Shown piece by piece: positions 6,567-15,878 of a DNA stretch of 27,283 nucleotides. The position numbers were made by a program, and so were the translations under genes. The stretch comes from GCA-002722245 sp964230605 (lineage in GTDB: Bacteria > Bacteroidota > Bacteroidia > Flavobacteriales_C > GCA-002722245): contig CAXRIN010000029.1 of the NCBI GenBank assembly GCA_964230605.1, positions 1-27,283 of the forward strand, read 5' to 3'. Positions within the stretch are counted from its first letter, which is position 1. Each line of letters begins with the position of its first letter. A model generated the notes under the pieces. It saw nothing but the letters and a program-made list of their open reading frames with translations, did no database searches and was not told where the DNA came from.

Positions 6567-6977
6567 CTAGTTCCAAACCCTGATAATATTCCCATCAAAA
6601 CTTGTGTTGTAAGCTTTTAGAGGGAGTCCTCCTGGACCACTGATTGCTTGTCCATCAATTAATTGATATTTAGTAGTGCAGCAAGTGTCTTCGGCAAATA
6701 AATCGGTGTCATCTACAACTATTTGTGCACAAGAATTTTCAGGATCGTATGGGCAATGTCTTTCGTAAGCAAGATAGTTTTCATTGTCTAGATTGAAAAT
6801 AATGATTCCTTTAGATCCTCCATTCAAATATGCCCAAGATCCAAGTCCAGATAAAGATTGATATTGTGGATCTTGTAGGTTGATATAAAGATTTACATTA
6901 ACATTGGGAATTCCCGAATATTTATTTCGGCATCCCACAAAAGCAACAACGGTGAATAATAAGATCCATCTTTTCAT
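6567..6977 (-). CDS. lipoprotein with a Rieske-fold-like domain lacking the usual His ligands
   Basis: A 136-residue protein that starts with a lipoprotein signal peptide (KRW basic end, hydrophobic ILLFTVVAF, then VGC with C16 as the lipidated residue). The rest resembles a Rieske [2Fe-2S] domain in order and spacing: a YERHCPYDP segment (about 71-79) where CxH would be, a DTCCTTKY segment (97-104) where CxxH would be, and the typical end ISGPGGLPLKAY with a short final strand. Both cluster histidines appear to be missing (Y77, and T102 or K103), while C75, C83, C99 and C100 remain. It may bind another metal, form disulfides, or be a structural relic. The gene stands alone and diverges from a small exported protein gene. 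Confidence 0.7.
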   Translation of the reverse strand: MKRWILLFTVVAFVGCRNKYSGIPNVNVNLYINLQDPQYQSLSGLGSWAYLNGGSKGIIIFNLDNENYLAYERHCPYDPENSCAQIVVDDTDLFAEDTCCTTKYQLIDGQAISGPGGLPLKAYNTSFDGNIIRVWN

Positions 6978-6982
6978 TATTT

Positions 6983-6990
6983 CAAAGCTA
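6983..6990 (-). promoter_or_regulatory. TAnnTTTG box of the Rieske-like lipoprotein gene
   Basis: Minus-strand TAGCTTTG (6990-6983) ends only 5 nt before the ATG at 6977. The mRNA is predicted to begin at or inside the start codon region, i.e. to be leaderless. Confidence 0.5.
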
Positions 6991-6998
6991 AAGAATTC

Positions 6999-7026
6999 TT
7001 TGAAGAACGCTAAATCATTAACTTTA
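6999..7026 (+). promoter_or_regulatory. possible promoter of the small basic protein gene
   Basis: TTTG (6999-7002) and TAACTTTA (7019-7026) are 16 bp apart. The box differs from TAnnTTTG at its last base and the spacer is short, so this is a weak prediction. Confidence 0.3.
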
Positions 7027-7044
7027 GCATCTCACTTTTATACT

Positions 7045-7353
7045 ATGAAGAGATTCTTTGCTTTTTTCGGTTTGATTGTAATGTTTTTGGCTGTTCCTCA
7101 AGATTCTTTTGGACAAGATGAAAGAGAACAAAAAGCAGTTGAAGAACGAGAGAAAAAGAAAGAAAAAAGTCTGGAAGAGGTTGAGAAAGAGTTGATAAAA
7201 AGGCATTTGAAAATGCAGTCTAAAGAAACTCGTAAAAGAATTAAAAGATCAAGAAGAGAGGCGGAAAGAAGAAAAAAAGGAAAGCATCCTCAACCATGGT
7301 GGGACAGGTGGTTTAGTAGAAAACAGCAAACTAAACGACGTAAAAAGACCTAA
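7045..7353 (+). CDS. small exported, highly basic protein of unknown function
   Basis: A 102-residue protein. The frame is open further upstream (an ATG at 6904), but that extension would run antisense through the lipoprotein gene and would bury the signal peptide, so the ATG at 7045 is chosen. Residues 1-23 (MKRFFAFFGLIVMFLAV, then cleavage near SFG-Q) form a Sec signal peptide. The mature part is almost entirely Lys/Arg/Glu, likely one long charged helix, and ends with an aromatic HPQPWWDRWFSRK motif and a basic tail. Proteins of this shape (signal peptide, KETRKRxK, WxxRWFxRK end) are, from memory, common in Flavobacteriia and uncharacterised. It might bind a negatively charged envelope component, but nothing in the context tests this. 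Confidence 0.75.
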   Translation: MKRFFAFFGLIVMFLAVPQDSFGQDEREQKAVEEREKKKEKSLEEVEKELIKRHLKMQSKETRKRIKRSRREAERRKKGKHPQPWWDRWFSRKQQTKRRKKT

Positions 7354-7418
7354 AACACTGTGATAACTTGATTAAGGAGCTATTCGCATTTTTATGCTAT
7401 TTTTAGTTTCCGAAAAAT

Positions 7419-10400
7419 ATGATTTTCAAACGACTTCAAATATTCTTTTTATTTCTGTTAACATCACTTGTGTCGTTCGCGCAATCAGGTGAGGTTTTTG
7501 GAGTGGTGATGAATTCTGAAAAGGATTCCATTGGAGCAGCCTTTGTATCGTTAGTAAAGGAGGGAATTCCATTAGATGCTACATATTCAGAATTCGACGG
7601 AACTTATTCTATCGTGGGAATTACAGCAGGTAGTTACGATGTGAATGTAGAATCGGTAGGATATCAATCTCAAATCATAAAGAATGTAATTGTAGGGACT
7701 AACCAAAAAGTTGAATTAAATTTCACCCTTATTCAAGAATCACAATCTGTTGATGTAGTCGAGATAATTACTTACCGAAAGCCTTTGGTAGATAAAGACA
7801 AGCAAGCTACTGTTTATACATCAGAAGATGTTGAGAATTTGGCAGTAAGAGATGTGTCTCAAATTGCTGCTACTTCGGTAGATGTAGTTACCCAAGATGA
7901 TGGAAGCGGCGATTTGAATATAAGAGGACAAAGAACTGAAGGAACTCAATTTATTATTGATGGGATCAAAGTGAATGGTCGATTGAGCATACCACAAAAC
8001 GCAATTGAACAAGTAGAAGTTGTATCTGGAGGACTGCCAGCAATGTATGGAGATAATATAGGAGGTGTTATAATTGTAACTACAAAAGGGAGTAGCGCAA
8101 AACCATTTGGTGCAATTGAGGGAGTAACCTCTAAAACATTGGATGGTTATGATTATAATTTATTAACGGCGAGTTACGCGGGGCCTTTATTGCAAAACAA
8201 AAAAGATTCTAATGGTGTTGTAATTGGTAAATCACCTTTAGGAGTATTATTGTCTGCTGAGTATAAATCGGTGGCAGATCCTCGTCCTTCAGCTTTAGGA
8301 GTATGGAAAGTAAAAGATGATGTTTTGTCTCAGTTAGAAAATAATCCTTTAAGAGTTTCTAATGATGGAGCAGGAACTTGGCGAAATTCTGAGTTTATTA
8401 CTAAAGATGATTTGGAATGGCAGAAAGCAAATCAAAATGTTGCTCAGCATAATGCCGCTTTTTCAGGTAAATTAGATTACAGAATTAATAAAAGAAGCAG
8501 TTTGACTTTTGGAGGTAATTTCCAATACAGTAAACGTCATGATTATATTTATTCTTATTCATTATTTAACTCAGTTAATAATCCAGAGTTTATAGGGGGT
8601 CAAGCAAACGCTTTTCTGCGCTGGAAACAAAGATTGAATGTTGATTCTATAAAGTGGTTAGACGATTTTATTTATCAAATACAAGTGGATTATGGGCAAA
8701 ATCATACTTTGACATGGGATGATTCTCACAAGGACAATGTTTTCAATTATGGTCATGTTGGTCAGTTTAAAACACATAAAAAAGCTAACTACGAATACAT
8801 TGAGGATGGGGATAATGGGGACGCTTACTATTATCAAGGTGAAAGTGATGTTTTATATGAATTCTTAGGAGGCGGATCGAATGCCAATGCCGCAAATTAT
8901 GCTTCTCAATATTACCAGTTATATGAAGAACTGCCTGAAGGGCATTATGAAGATTATTTTCAAGCATCAAATGGTGGAGCTTTGTTGAATGGCGAAAGAC
9001 CTGAGCACGTTTATGACTTGTGGTATAATACAGGTAGACAGTATAATGGATACATCAAGAATAACAATCAACAAAAAAGATTACTCGGGAATATAGCAAT
9101 GAAAATTTTTGAGAATCATCAAATTAATACTGGTTTTGAGTTCGAGCAAAGAGTTTACAGGAATTATACTTTAACACCAATTGGATTGTGGGAAAGAATG
9201 AGGCAGTTAGGGAACTCAAAAAATACAGATCTGGACCTTGATAATCCTGAGCTTACATACAGTAATGGTGTTTTTACCGATACTGTTAATTATTCGTATG
9301 CCTATCAAGGATCAGAAGGGAAAGGCTTTTTTGAGAATGTTAGAGATAAATATGGCGTAGCCTACAGTGATTTTTTTGATACGGATTATTATTTACCTTC
9401 AGCTTATTCGTTGGATTTGTTTGCACCAGATGAATTAATGCAGGAAGGAAATGGTGTGTTAAGTATGTATGGATATGATTATTTAGGAAATCCAATTAGA
9501 AATGCTTCCTTGTATGATTTTTTCCATGCAAAAGATGAAAATGGGGCTTATACCAGGAATATCTCAGCTTTTCAACCTATTTATGCTTCAGGATATATTC
9601 AAGATAAATTTCAATTTGATGATATTGTATTTAATGTGGGTCTAAGAGTTGATCGATATGATGCAAATCAGCCAGTTTTAAAAGATGCTTACGTCCTTTA
9701 TGACAGTTATCAAGTAAAAGATTTGAATGGGACATACAATGTACCTTCTAATATTGATGATGAAGCAGTAGTTTATGTTAACTCATTGGAGGTTGAAAAC
9801 CCTGAGATTTTGGGTTATCGATTAGAAGATAAATGGTTTGATGCAAACGGTGAAGAAATTATAGATCCTTCAATTATTGCAGAACCATCAGCAACAGGTG
9901 AAATCACACCGTTTTTAAAAGATCCGAATACAAAAATTGGCGATGCTAATTACGATCCATCTTCTTCATTTGGTGATTATACTCCACAGTACAGCTTTAT
10001 GCCAAGGATATCTTTTACGTTCAACTTATCGGAGTCATCATCGTTCTATGCTCATTATGATGTGTTGACGCAAAGACCAGCTGCTCATCAAAGTAGATTT
10101 AATCCAGTTGATTATTTATTTTTAGAAAATAATGTTGGAGGATTGATCTCTAATCCAAATTTGAAACCGCAAAAAACTATTGATTATGAGGTGGGATATC
10201 AACAAGCTTTGGATTCTAAAAGTGCTATTACCATATCAACATATTACAGAGAAATGGTTGATTTAATTCAGATTACCGGTATTAATTACGCCTATCCTGC
10301 TAATTATTTAACTTACGGTAATTTAGATAAAGCTTTAGTAAAAGGGTTTTCTTTGAAGTATGATTTAAGACCGATTAACTCTAATGTATCATTAACTGCT

Positions 10401-11063
10401 GGTTATACTTTACAATTCGCAGATGGAACAGGTTCTTCGCCAGTTTCTTCAGCAGCATTAATTCAGCAAGGGCAACCAAATTTAAAAGTTATGTTACCGC
10501 TTGATTTTGATCAAAGGCATACTTTTAAAGCCATTTTAAATTACAGATTTAAACCTGGGAAAAAATATATTGGACCTGATTGGAATGGATATGGAAGAAA
10601 AATATTGGGTGGTTTTTCAACTAATTTAGTTACCAAATTAAATTCTGGAAGGCCATATACTGGACAGTTAAATTATACAGAAGTAGGGGCAATAAGTGGA
10701 GGAGGAAGAAGAACTTTAGATGGATTAATCAACGGCAAAAGATTGCCTTGGATTTACACCTCAGATTTACGATTAAGTAAAAAACTTGTTTTTGGACTTA
10801 GGAAAGAATCTTCGTTTAAATTTAATTCGGAAATTTATTTAGTAGTTACCAATTTGTTTGATACTAAGAATATTGTTCAAGTTTATAGCGCAACTGGGAA
10901 TCCTGAAGAAGATGGGTATTTGGATGCTGCTACTTCTCAGCCAAGTATCGACAGTAAACTAAGTTATGAATCATACACTGATTTATATAGTATTAAAATT
11001 GCTAACCCAGCTAACTACGCTTTGCCTAGGCAAATAAGATTAGGCTTTGTAATGACTTTTTAA
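7419..11063 (+). CDS. TonB-dependent outer-membrane receptor with N-terminal carboxypeptidase-regulatory-like domain
   Basis: A 1214-residue protein. A Sec signal peptide (1-22, ending SFAQ) is followed by a CarbopepD-reg-like beta-sandwich (about 24-105; GEVFGVVMN..., SEFDGTYSI, GYQSQ), a TonB plug (about 115-228; LNIRGQR, FIIDGIKVNG, AMYGDNIGGVIIVTTKG), and a long beta-barrel ending in a C-terminal phenylalanine (RLGFVMTF). It is longer than typical siderophore receptors because of large extracellular loops, but no SusD-like partner follows. Its stop overlaps the next gene's start by one base (TAATG). The partner genes encode a secreted T9SS-like protein and a PorV-like protein, so the substrate may be linked to that secreted protein; the substrate itself cannot be inferred. 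Confidence 0.92.
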   Translation: MIFKRLQIFFLFLLTSLVSFAQSGEVFGVVMNSEKDSIGAAFVSLVKEGIPLDATYSEFDGTYSIVGITAGSYDVNVESVGYQSQIIKNVIVGTNQKVELNFTLIQESQSVDVVEIITYRKPLVDKDKQATVYTSEDVENLAVRDVSQIAATSVDVVTQDDGSGDLNIRGQRTEGTQFIIDGIKVNGRLSIPQNAIEQVEVVSGGLPAMYGDNIGGVIIVTTKGSSAKPFGAIEGVTSKTLDGYDYNLLTASYAGPLLQNKKDSNGVVIGKSPLGVLLSAEYKSVADPRPSALGVWKVKDDVLSQLENNPLRVSNDGAGTWRNSEFITKDDLEWQKANQNVAQHNAAFSGKLDYRINKRSSLTFGGNFQYSKRHDYIYSYSLFNSVNNPEFIGGQANAFLRWKQRLNVDSIKWLDDFIYQIQVDYGQNHTLTWDDSHKDNVFNYGHVGQFKTHKKANYEYIEDGDNGDAYYYQGESDVLYEFLGGGSNANAANYASQYYQLYEELPEGHYEDYFQASNGGALLNGERPEHVYDLWYNTGRQYNGYIKNNNQQKRLLGNIAMKIFENHQINTGFEFEQRVYRNYTLTPIGLWERMRQLGNSKNTDLDLDNPELTYSNGVFTDTVNYSYAYQGSEGKGFFENVRDKYGVAYSDFFDTDYYLPSAYSLDLFAPDELMQEGNGVLSMYGYDYLGNPIRNASLYDFFHAKDENGAYTRNISAFQPIYASGYIQDKFQFDDIVFNVGLRVDRYDANQPVLKDAYVLYDSYQVKDLNGTYNVPSNIDDEAVVYVNSLEVENPEILGYRLEDKWFDANGEEIIDPSIIAEPSATGEITPFLKDPNTKIGDANYDPSSSFGDYTPQYSFMPRISFTFNLSESSSFYAHYDVLTQRPAAHQSRFNPVDYLFLENNVGGLISNPNLKPQKTIDYEVGYQQALDSKSAITISTYYREMVDLIQITGINYAYPANYLTYGNLDKALVKGFSLKYDLRPINSNVSLTAGYTLQFADGTGSSPVSSAALIQQGQPNLKVMLPLDFDQRHTFKAILNYRFKPGKKYIGPDWNGYGRKILGGFSTNLVTKLNSGRPYTGQLNYTEVGAISGGGRRTLDGLINGKRLPWIYTSDLRLSKKLVFGLRKESSFKFNSEIYLVVTNLFDTKNIVQVYSATGNPEEDGYLDAATSQPSIDSKLSYESYTDLYSIKIANPANYALPRQIRLGFVMTF

Positions 11064-14000
11064 TGAGTAGAATTGTTGTTATCATATTATTTCTTTTCAT
11101 AGGCTTTGAGTCTACTGCCAATTATTTCAAAAAGGGAAATAAGGAAAAAAACAACGTTCTTACTTTTAGAGCTGCAGATTGTAAGGCGCCAACTTCAAGG
11201 ATTGATTTAGAAATTAATAACGTTCGAACGACCATTTTAAATGGAGGTGATTTATGGTGGGATTTAACCAGTGCTAAGTACGAAATACCCAAAGGGAGTG
11301 GAAAACATTCCATTTTTGCGGGTTCTATTATGATTGGAGGGAAGGATGAAACAGGAAACCTCAAAATGGCGGCATTAACGCATAGGGATGGAGGTTCCGA
11401 TTTTTGGCCAGGTCCAATCAATGTAAACACAGGTTCAACAACTTCGGATGTTTGTGAGGAATATGACAAGCACTTTAAAATCAATAAATCGGAAGTTGAA
11501 GAGTATATTTTTGCTTTGAAAGCTGGAGAAACTCCTCCCGTGCCATTAAGCATGTTGAATTATCCAGCCCATGGAAATGTAGCCGATGGTCATGATTATT
11601 ATCTAGCACCTTTTTTTGATTCAGATTCTAACGGAATTTATGATCCCTTAAAAGGAGATTATCCTGCATTTGACTTAGGTGAAAATAATGAGCGTTACGC
11701 TAACGGTAGACTTAGAGGTGATCAAAACATTTGGTGGGTTTTTAACGATGTAGGAAACGTTCATACCGAATCGGGTGCAAATGCAATTGGTTTGGAAATT
11801 CAAGCTCAAGCTTTTGGTTTTGCAACAAATGATGAAATCAATGACATGACCTTTTACAATTATAAAATCATTAACAGGTCTACCTTCACTATTGAAGATT
11901 GCTACATGGGAGTTTGGACCGATGCAGATTTGGGTTATTACAAAGATGACTTTGTTGGGTGTGATGTTGAGCGAGGTTTAGGTTATTGTTATAATGGTGA
12001 TGCGAATGATGAAGGTTCAACAGGTTATGGAAGTAATCCGCCAGCTATTGGGATTGATTTCTTTGAAGGACCTATAGCAGATGCAAATGACGGAGTTGAT
12101 AATGATAGAGATGGTGTGATTGATGAAGCAGGTGAGCTAATTTCAATGTCTAAATTCATGTACTATAATATTGGAGCTGGTGATCAAGGAGATCCAAATA
12201 CAGCTACTGATTATTATAATTATGTTCGTGGACGTTGGAAAAATGGTGCTCCTATGGAATATGGAGGTAACGGTTTTAATTCATCAGGAACACCTTGTGA
12301 CTTCATGTTTCCTGATGATTCCGATCAAGATAAATATTGGGGGACTGGAGGAGTGGTTGTTGCTCCTTGGAGTGAAATTACGGCAGGAAATGCTCCTGAT
12401 GACAGAAGGTTTTTGCAATCCGCTGGTCCGTTTACACTTGAGCCAGGAGCTGTGAATTATGTTACAACAGGAGTGGTTTGGGCGCAATCAAATCCAGGAG
12501 AAGGACCTTGGTCTGCAGTTCAGAATTTAAAGAAAGCTGATGATTTAGCCCAAGCTTTATTCGATAATGATTTCAAGTTACTTAACGGACCAGATGCACC
12601 TGATTTAGTAATTCAAGAAATGGAAAACGAGTTGATTTTTTATTTGGAAAATGCTCAAACAAGTAATAATTATAAGGAGGAATACGAAGAGTTTGACGCA
12701 ACCATTGTTAGCAGTGGGGGAGCAAGCTATGATTCACTTTATCGTTTCCAGGGGTATCAAGTTTATCAATTAGCTAATTCCAATGTATCAGCTTCAGAAT
12801 TGAATGATGCATCTAAAGCTCGATTAGTTTGGCAAAGTGATGTTGAGGACGGGGTTGGGAAATTAATCAATCATGAATACGATGATGAGATTGGGCTTTT
12901 TATTCCTCAAATTATGGTGAATGGAAACGATGAAGGGATTTCTCATTCTTTCTCGCTTAAAACAGATTTGTTTGCTGAGGAGAATAATCAATTGGTAAAT
13001 CACAAAGAGTACTACTACATGGCAGTTGCCTATGGTTATAATAATTACCTTGAATTTAGTAACGGGAATGAAGGACAAAAAAGACCTTATAAGGCGGGAA
13101 GAAGAAATATTAAGCAATATACAGCCATCCCACATGATGCCTCTTTGGAAGGAAACGGAACTAAAATTCAATCGCTTTTTGGAACTTCTCCAGAAATAAA
13201 AAGAATCTCTGGAATTGGAAATGGCGGACGTTTCGTAAACTTAACAAAAGAGTCAATTGATGCTATTTTAAATTCGCCCAGCTCAAAAGTTGACAAAGTT
13301 ACCTATTCAAAATACGGCGCTCCAGTTGGTGTAAAAGTTATTGATCCTTTAAAAGTTCCGAATGGAGATTTCAGATTGGAGTTCTTAGATAGTATCACAG
13401 CTAATGATTTATCAGATGGATATTGGAGATTGTTGTTCAAGCCAGAAGGAGAGTCGGATTTCACGGATACAGTTTTCGCTTTAAAAACTATTAATCAGAA
13501 TTATGAGCAAATTATTTCAGATTGGGGATTGTCTGTATTGATTAAACAAGCTGAAGAAATTGAGGGTAATACAGATAGATTTGGGGTTATTGGCGATTCA
13601 TTAGTTTTTCAAAATCCTTCATTACCGTGGTTGGAAGGAATCGCAGATGCTGATGAGATGTCTTTTTATAACTGGATAAGATCAGGTACCGATGATTCCT
13701 ATGAGCACCCTGATTATGATTTCAATGATTATTTCATATCTGCAGACAAAGAAGATCCAAATGGAGAATTCGAGAAACTAATTAATGGTTGGGTTGCTCC
13801 TTATGTATATTGTTCTAATGAAATATACGGGCCTGCAATTAAACCTTTTTCCGTTCAACAGGGAATGGATTTAAAAGATTTGAATAATGTTGATTTGGTG
13901 TTTACTTCCGATAAAAGTAAATGGTCTATTTGTCCAGTTTTTGAAATGGCAGACGAAACGCCGCTGGCTCAATATGGAGATAAAAAGTTATACCTAAAGC

Positions 14001-14827
14001 GCGGTCAAACAACAGACTGGAATGGAAATCCATTGGAAGAAGGATTAAGTTATTTTCCGGGTTATGCTATTGATGTTTTGACTGGCGAGAGATTAAATAT
14101 TGCTTTTGGAGAAAACAGCTTCTTGGCAGGCGAGAATGGTAGGGATATGATGTGGAATCCAACAAATAAGGAGTTGGATAATGATAACCAACCGCTTTTT
14201 GGTGGTTTTCACAGTGTTTATGTGTTTAAAAATGAAGGCTCAGTAGATAAATACGATGAGGGGAAATCAATTTTAGATGTTTTCAATTCAGGGACTTTCG
14301 GACAAACTAAAAAAGTTTTTGGTGCTTGTACATGGGTTTTTGCTTATCCAAAACATAATCCAGCATTTCCTTTTTTAGCTTCGGATGTGACAATTAAATT
14401 GAGGGTCAACAAACCTTACGAATCAACAAATGCTGAATTACCTGTTTATGAATTTAATACTGCTGATATTTATGCAAAGGCCAATCAAAATGATCAAGCA
14501 AAAGCTAATTTAGATAAAACGAATATTGTTCCTAACCCATACTATGGGTTCAGTGAGTATGAACGCTCAAGATTGAATAATGAAATTAAAATAACAAACC
14601 TCCCAAAAGAATGTACGGTTAAGATTTTTACTTTGGATGGGACGTTGGTTAAAACACTTAAAAAGGATAATGATGATATTACATCTATTTCATGGAATTT
14701 GAAAAACGAACAAGGAATTTCTATTGCTTCGGGATTGTATATATTTCATATAGATGCGCCAGGTATTGGTGAGAAAATTATTAAGTGGTTTGGAGTTCAG
14801 CGTGAAATTGATTTAGATAGTTTTTAA
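11063..14827 (+). CDS. large secreted protein with T9SS-like C-terminal sorting domain
   Basis: A 1254-residue protein with a Sec signal peptide (about 1-19, no lipobox). Most of it matches no domain I can name, but it belongs to a type seen next to PorV-like genes in Bacteroidetes. Two Asp-rich loops look like calcium sites: DSDSNGIYDPLKGD (about 185-198) and DGVDNDRDGVIDE (about 343-355), the latter like a thrombospondin type 3 repeat. The C-terminal 100 residues (from about 1153, NPYYGFSEY, then VKIFTLDGTLVKTL, WNLKNEQGISIASGLYIFHI) have the fold pattern of T9SS type A sorting domains or FlgD-like Ig domains, followed by an extra WFGVQREIDLDSF tail. It is coupled by one-base TAATG overlaps to the genes on both sides. 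Confidence 0.8.
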   Translation: MSRIVVIILFLFIGFESTANYFKKGNKEKNNVLTFRAADCKAPTSRIDLEINNVRTTILNGGDLWWDLTSAKYEIPKGSGKHSIFAGSIMIGGKDETGNLKMAALTHRDGGSDFWPGPINVNTGSTTSDVCEEYDKHFKINKSEVEEYIFALKAGETPPVPLSMLNYPAHGNVADGHDYYLAPFFDSDSNGIYDPLKGDYPAFDLGENNERYANGRLRGDQNIWWVFNDVGNVHTESGANAIGLEIQAQAFGFATNDEINDMTFYNYKIINRSTFTIEDCYMGVWTDADLGYYKDDFVGCDVERGLGYCYNGDANDEGSTGYGSNPPAIGIDFFEGPIADANDGVDNDRDGVIDEAGELISMSKFMYYNIGAGDQGDPNTATDYYNYVRGRWKNGAPMEYGGNGFNSSGTPCDFMFPDDSDQDKYWGTGGVVVAPWSEITAGNAPDDRRFLQSAGPFTLEPGAVNYVTTGVVWAQSNPGEGPWSAVQNLKKADDLAQALFDNDFKLLNGPDAPDLVIQEMENELIFYLENAQTSNNYKEEYEEFDATIVSSGGASYDSLYRFQGYQVYQLANSNVSASELNDASKARLVWQSDVEDGVGKLINHEYDDEIGLFIPQIMVNGNDEGISHSFSLKTDLFAEENNQLVNHKEYYYMAVAYGYNNYLEFSNGNEGQKRPYKAGRRNIKQYTAIPHDASLEGNGTKIQSLFGTSPEIKRISGIGNGGRFVNLTKESIDAILNSPSSKVDKVTYSKYGAPVGVKVIDPLKVPNGDFRLEFLDSITANDLSDGYWRLLFKPEGESDFTDTVFALKTINQNYEQIISDWGLSVLIKQAEEIEGNTDRFGVIGDSLVFQNPSLPWLEGIADADEMSFYNWIRSGTDDSYEHPDYDFNDYFISADKEDPNGEFEKLINGWVAPYVYCSNEIYGPAIKPFSVQQGMDLKDLNNVDLVFTSDKSKWSICPVFEMADETPLAQYGDKKLYLKRGQTTDWNGNPLEEGLSYFPGYAIDVLTGERLNIAFGENSFLAGENGRDMMWNPTNKELDNDNQPLFGGFHSVYVFKNEGSVDKYDEGKSILDVFNSGTFGQTKKVFGACTWVFAYPKHNPAFPFLASDVTIKLRVNKPYESTNAELPVYEFNTADIYAKANQNDQAKANLDKTNIVPNPYYGFSEYERSRLNNEIKITNLPKECTVKIFTLDGTLVKTLKKDNDDITSISWNLKNEQGISIASGLYIFHIDAPGIGEKIIKWFGVQREIDLDSF

Positions 14828-15849
14828 TGAAGAGTTGGATAAACATATTGTTTTTATCATTTCTTGTAAGCTCGGTTTATGGTCAATCGGGAGGGCAAAC
14901 TGGTGCTTCTCAGTTATTAATTAATCCATGGGGGAAATCATCCGGAATTGCTGGTGCTGATGCAGCTTTTGGAAGCGGTATTGAATTAGTTTACATGAAT
15001 CCCGCTGGAGTTGCAGGAACAGAGAAAACTGATTTACTTTTTTCACGCTCAAATTGGCTGCAAGGAAGTGATATTTTCATTAATACTTTTGGAGTCGCTC
15101 AAAGATTTAACAACAAATCAGTAATTGGTTTATCATTAATGTCTTTCAATCTAGGAGATATTGAAATTACAACGGTGAATAATCCAGAGGGAGGAATTGG
15201 AACTTATCGACCTCAGTTTATTAATGGAGGAATAACCTACGGAAGAACATTTACAGAGAAAATTGATGGAGGAATAACTCTAAAGTTAATCTCAGAAGGA
15301 ATCCATGATGTAAATGCTTTTGGAATGGCTTTAGACGCTGGAGTTCGTTATACAACAGGAGAGAAAAAGAATATCAATTTCGGTTTCGCTTTGAAGAATG
15401 CTGGTCCTAACATGCGATATAGAGGGAACGGGATGAAATTACAGTTAACATTTCCAAACGGTAATACGCAAACAGGGGAAAGTACTTCAGCTGCTCACGC
15501 ACTTCCACTTTTGATGAATATGAGTGTTGGATATAAATTTGATTTTCACCCATCACATAAACTACAAACTGGATTTACTTACACGGCCAGAATGTTGCTA
15601 AACGATCAAACAAGGTTAGGTTTAGAGTATCAATTCAAAAAATATTTACAAATCCGATCGGGGTTTGTTTACGAAAAAGGCTTGTTTAGTATGAGTACAA
15701 GACAAACTGCTTTAACTGGTCCAACGGGAGGATTTACGTTGCAGTTGCCTTATGGGAAAAATGGTCAAATCTTCGGATTCGATTACACTTATCGAGATAC
15801 AAACCCATTTGAGGGAATTCATACTTTCGGAGCAAGAATAATTTTGTAA
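14827..15849 (+). CDS. PorV/PorQ-family outer-membrane beta-barrel protein
   Basis: A 340-residue protein with a signal peptide (1-19, cleavage near VYG-Q). The N-terminal segment GASQLLINPWGKSSGIAGADAAFGSG, followed by LVYMNPAGVAG, is the hallmark of the PorV/PorQ (FadL-like) family. The rest is a row of amphipathic strands ending in a hydrophobic strand (TFGARIIL), as expected for a barrel inserted in the outer membrane. PorV of the canonical T9SS collects cargo from the SprA translocon and carries it to the PorU sortase complex. This copy is encoded behind one putative cargo gene rather than with core T9SS genes, so it may be a paralogue dedicated to that protein. The start overlaps the upstream stop by one base. 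A terminator follows at 15879. Confidence 0.85.
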   Translation: MKSWINILFLSFLVSSVYGQSGGQTGASQLLINPWGKSSGIAGADAAFGSGIELVYMNPAGVAGTEKTDLLFSRSNWLQGSDIFINTFGVAQRFNNKSVIGLSLMSFNLGDIEITTVNNPEGGIGTYRPQFINGGITYGRTFTEKIDGGITLKLISEGIHDVNAFGMALDAGVRYTTGEKKNINFGFALKNAGPNMRYRGNGMKLQLTFPNGNTQTGESTSAAHALPLLMNMSVGYKFDFHPSHKLQTGFTYTARMLLNDQTRLGLEYQFKKYLQIRSGFVYEKGLFSMSTRQTALTGPTGGFTLQLPYGKNGQIFGFDYTYRDTNPFEGIHTFGARIIL

Positions 15850-15878
15850 ATTAGTGCCCGAACGAAATAAGAATATTT

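Noticed and set aside
6904..7044. N-terminal extension of the small basic protein
   Set aside because: It would overlap the lipoprotein gene antisense and place the signal peptide in the middle of the protein; the internal ATG at 7045 is much better.
7374..7396. Shine-Dalgarno-like AAGGAG before an ATG at 7394
   Set aside because: The ATG frame is not that of the receptor, it soon ends, and the AAGGAG is 40 nt from the true start; Bacteroidetes rarely use such sites.
12171..12487. Overlapping plus- and minus-strand frames within the large secreted protein gene
   Set aside because: They are shadows of the 1254-residue frame, with no start context or recognisable protein sequence.
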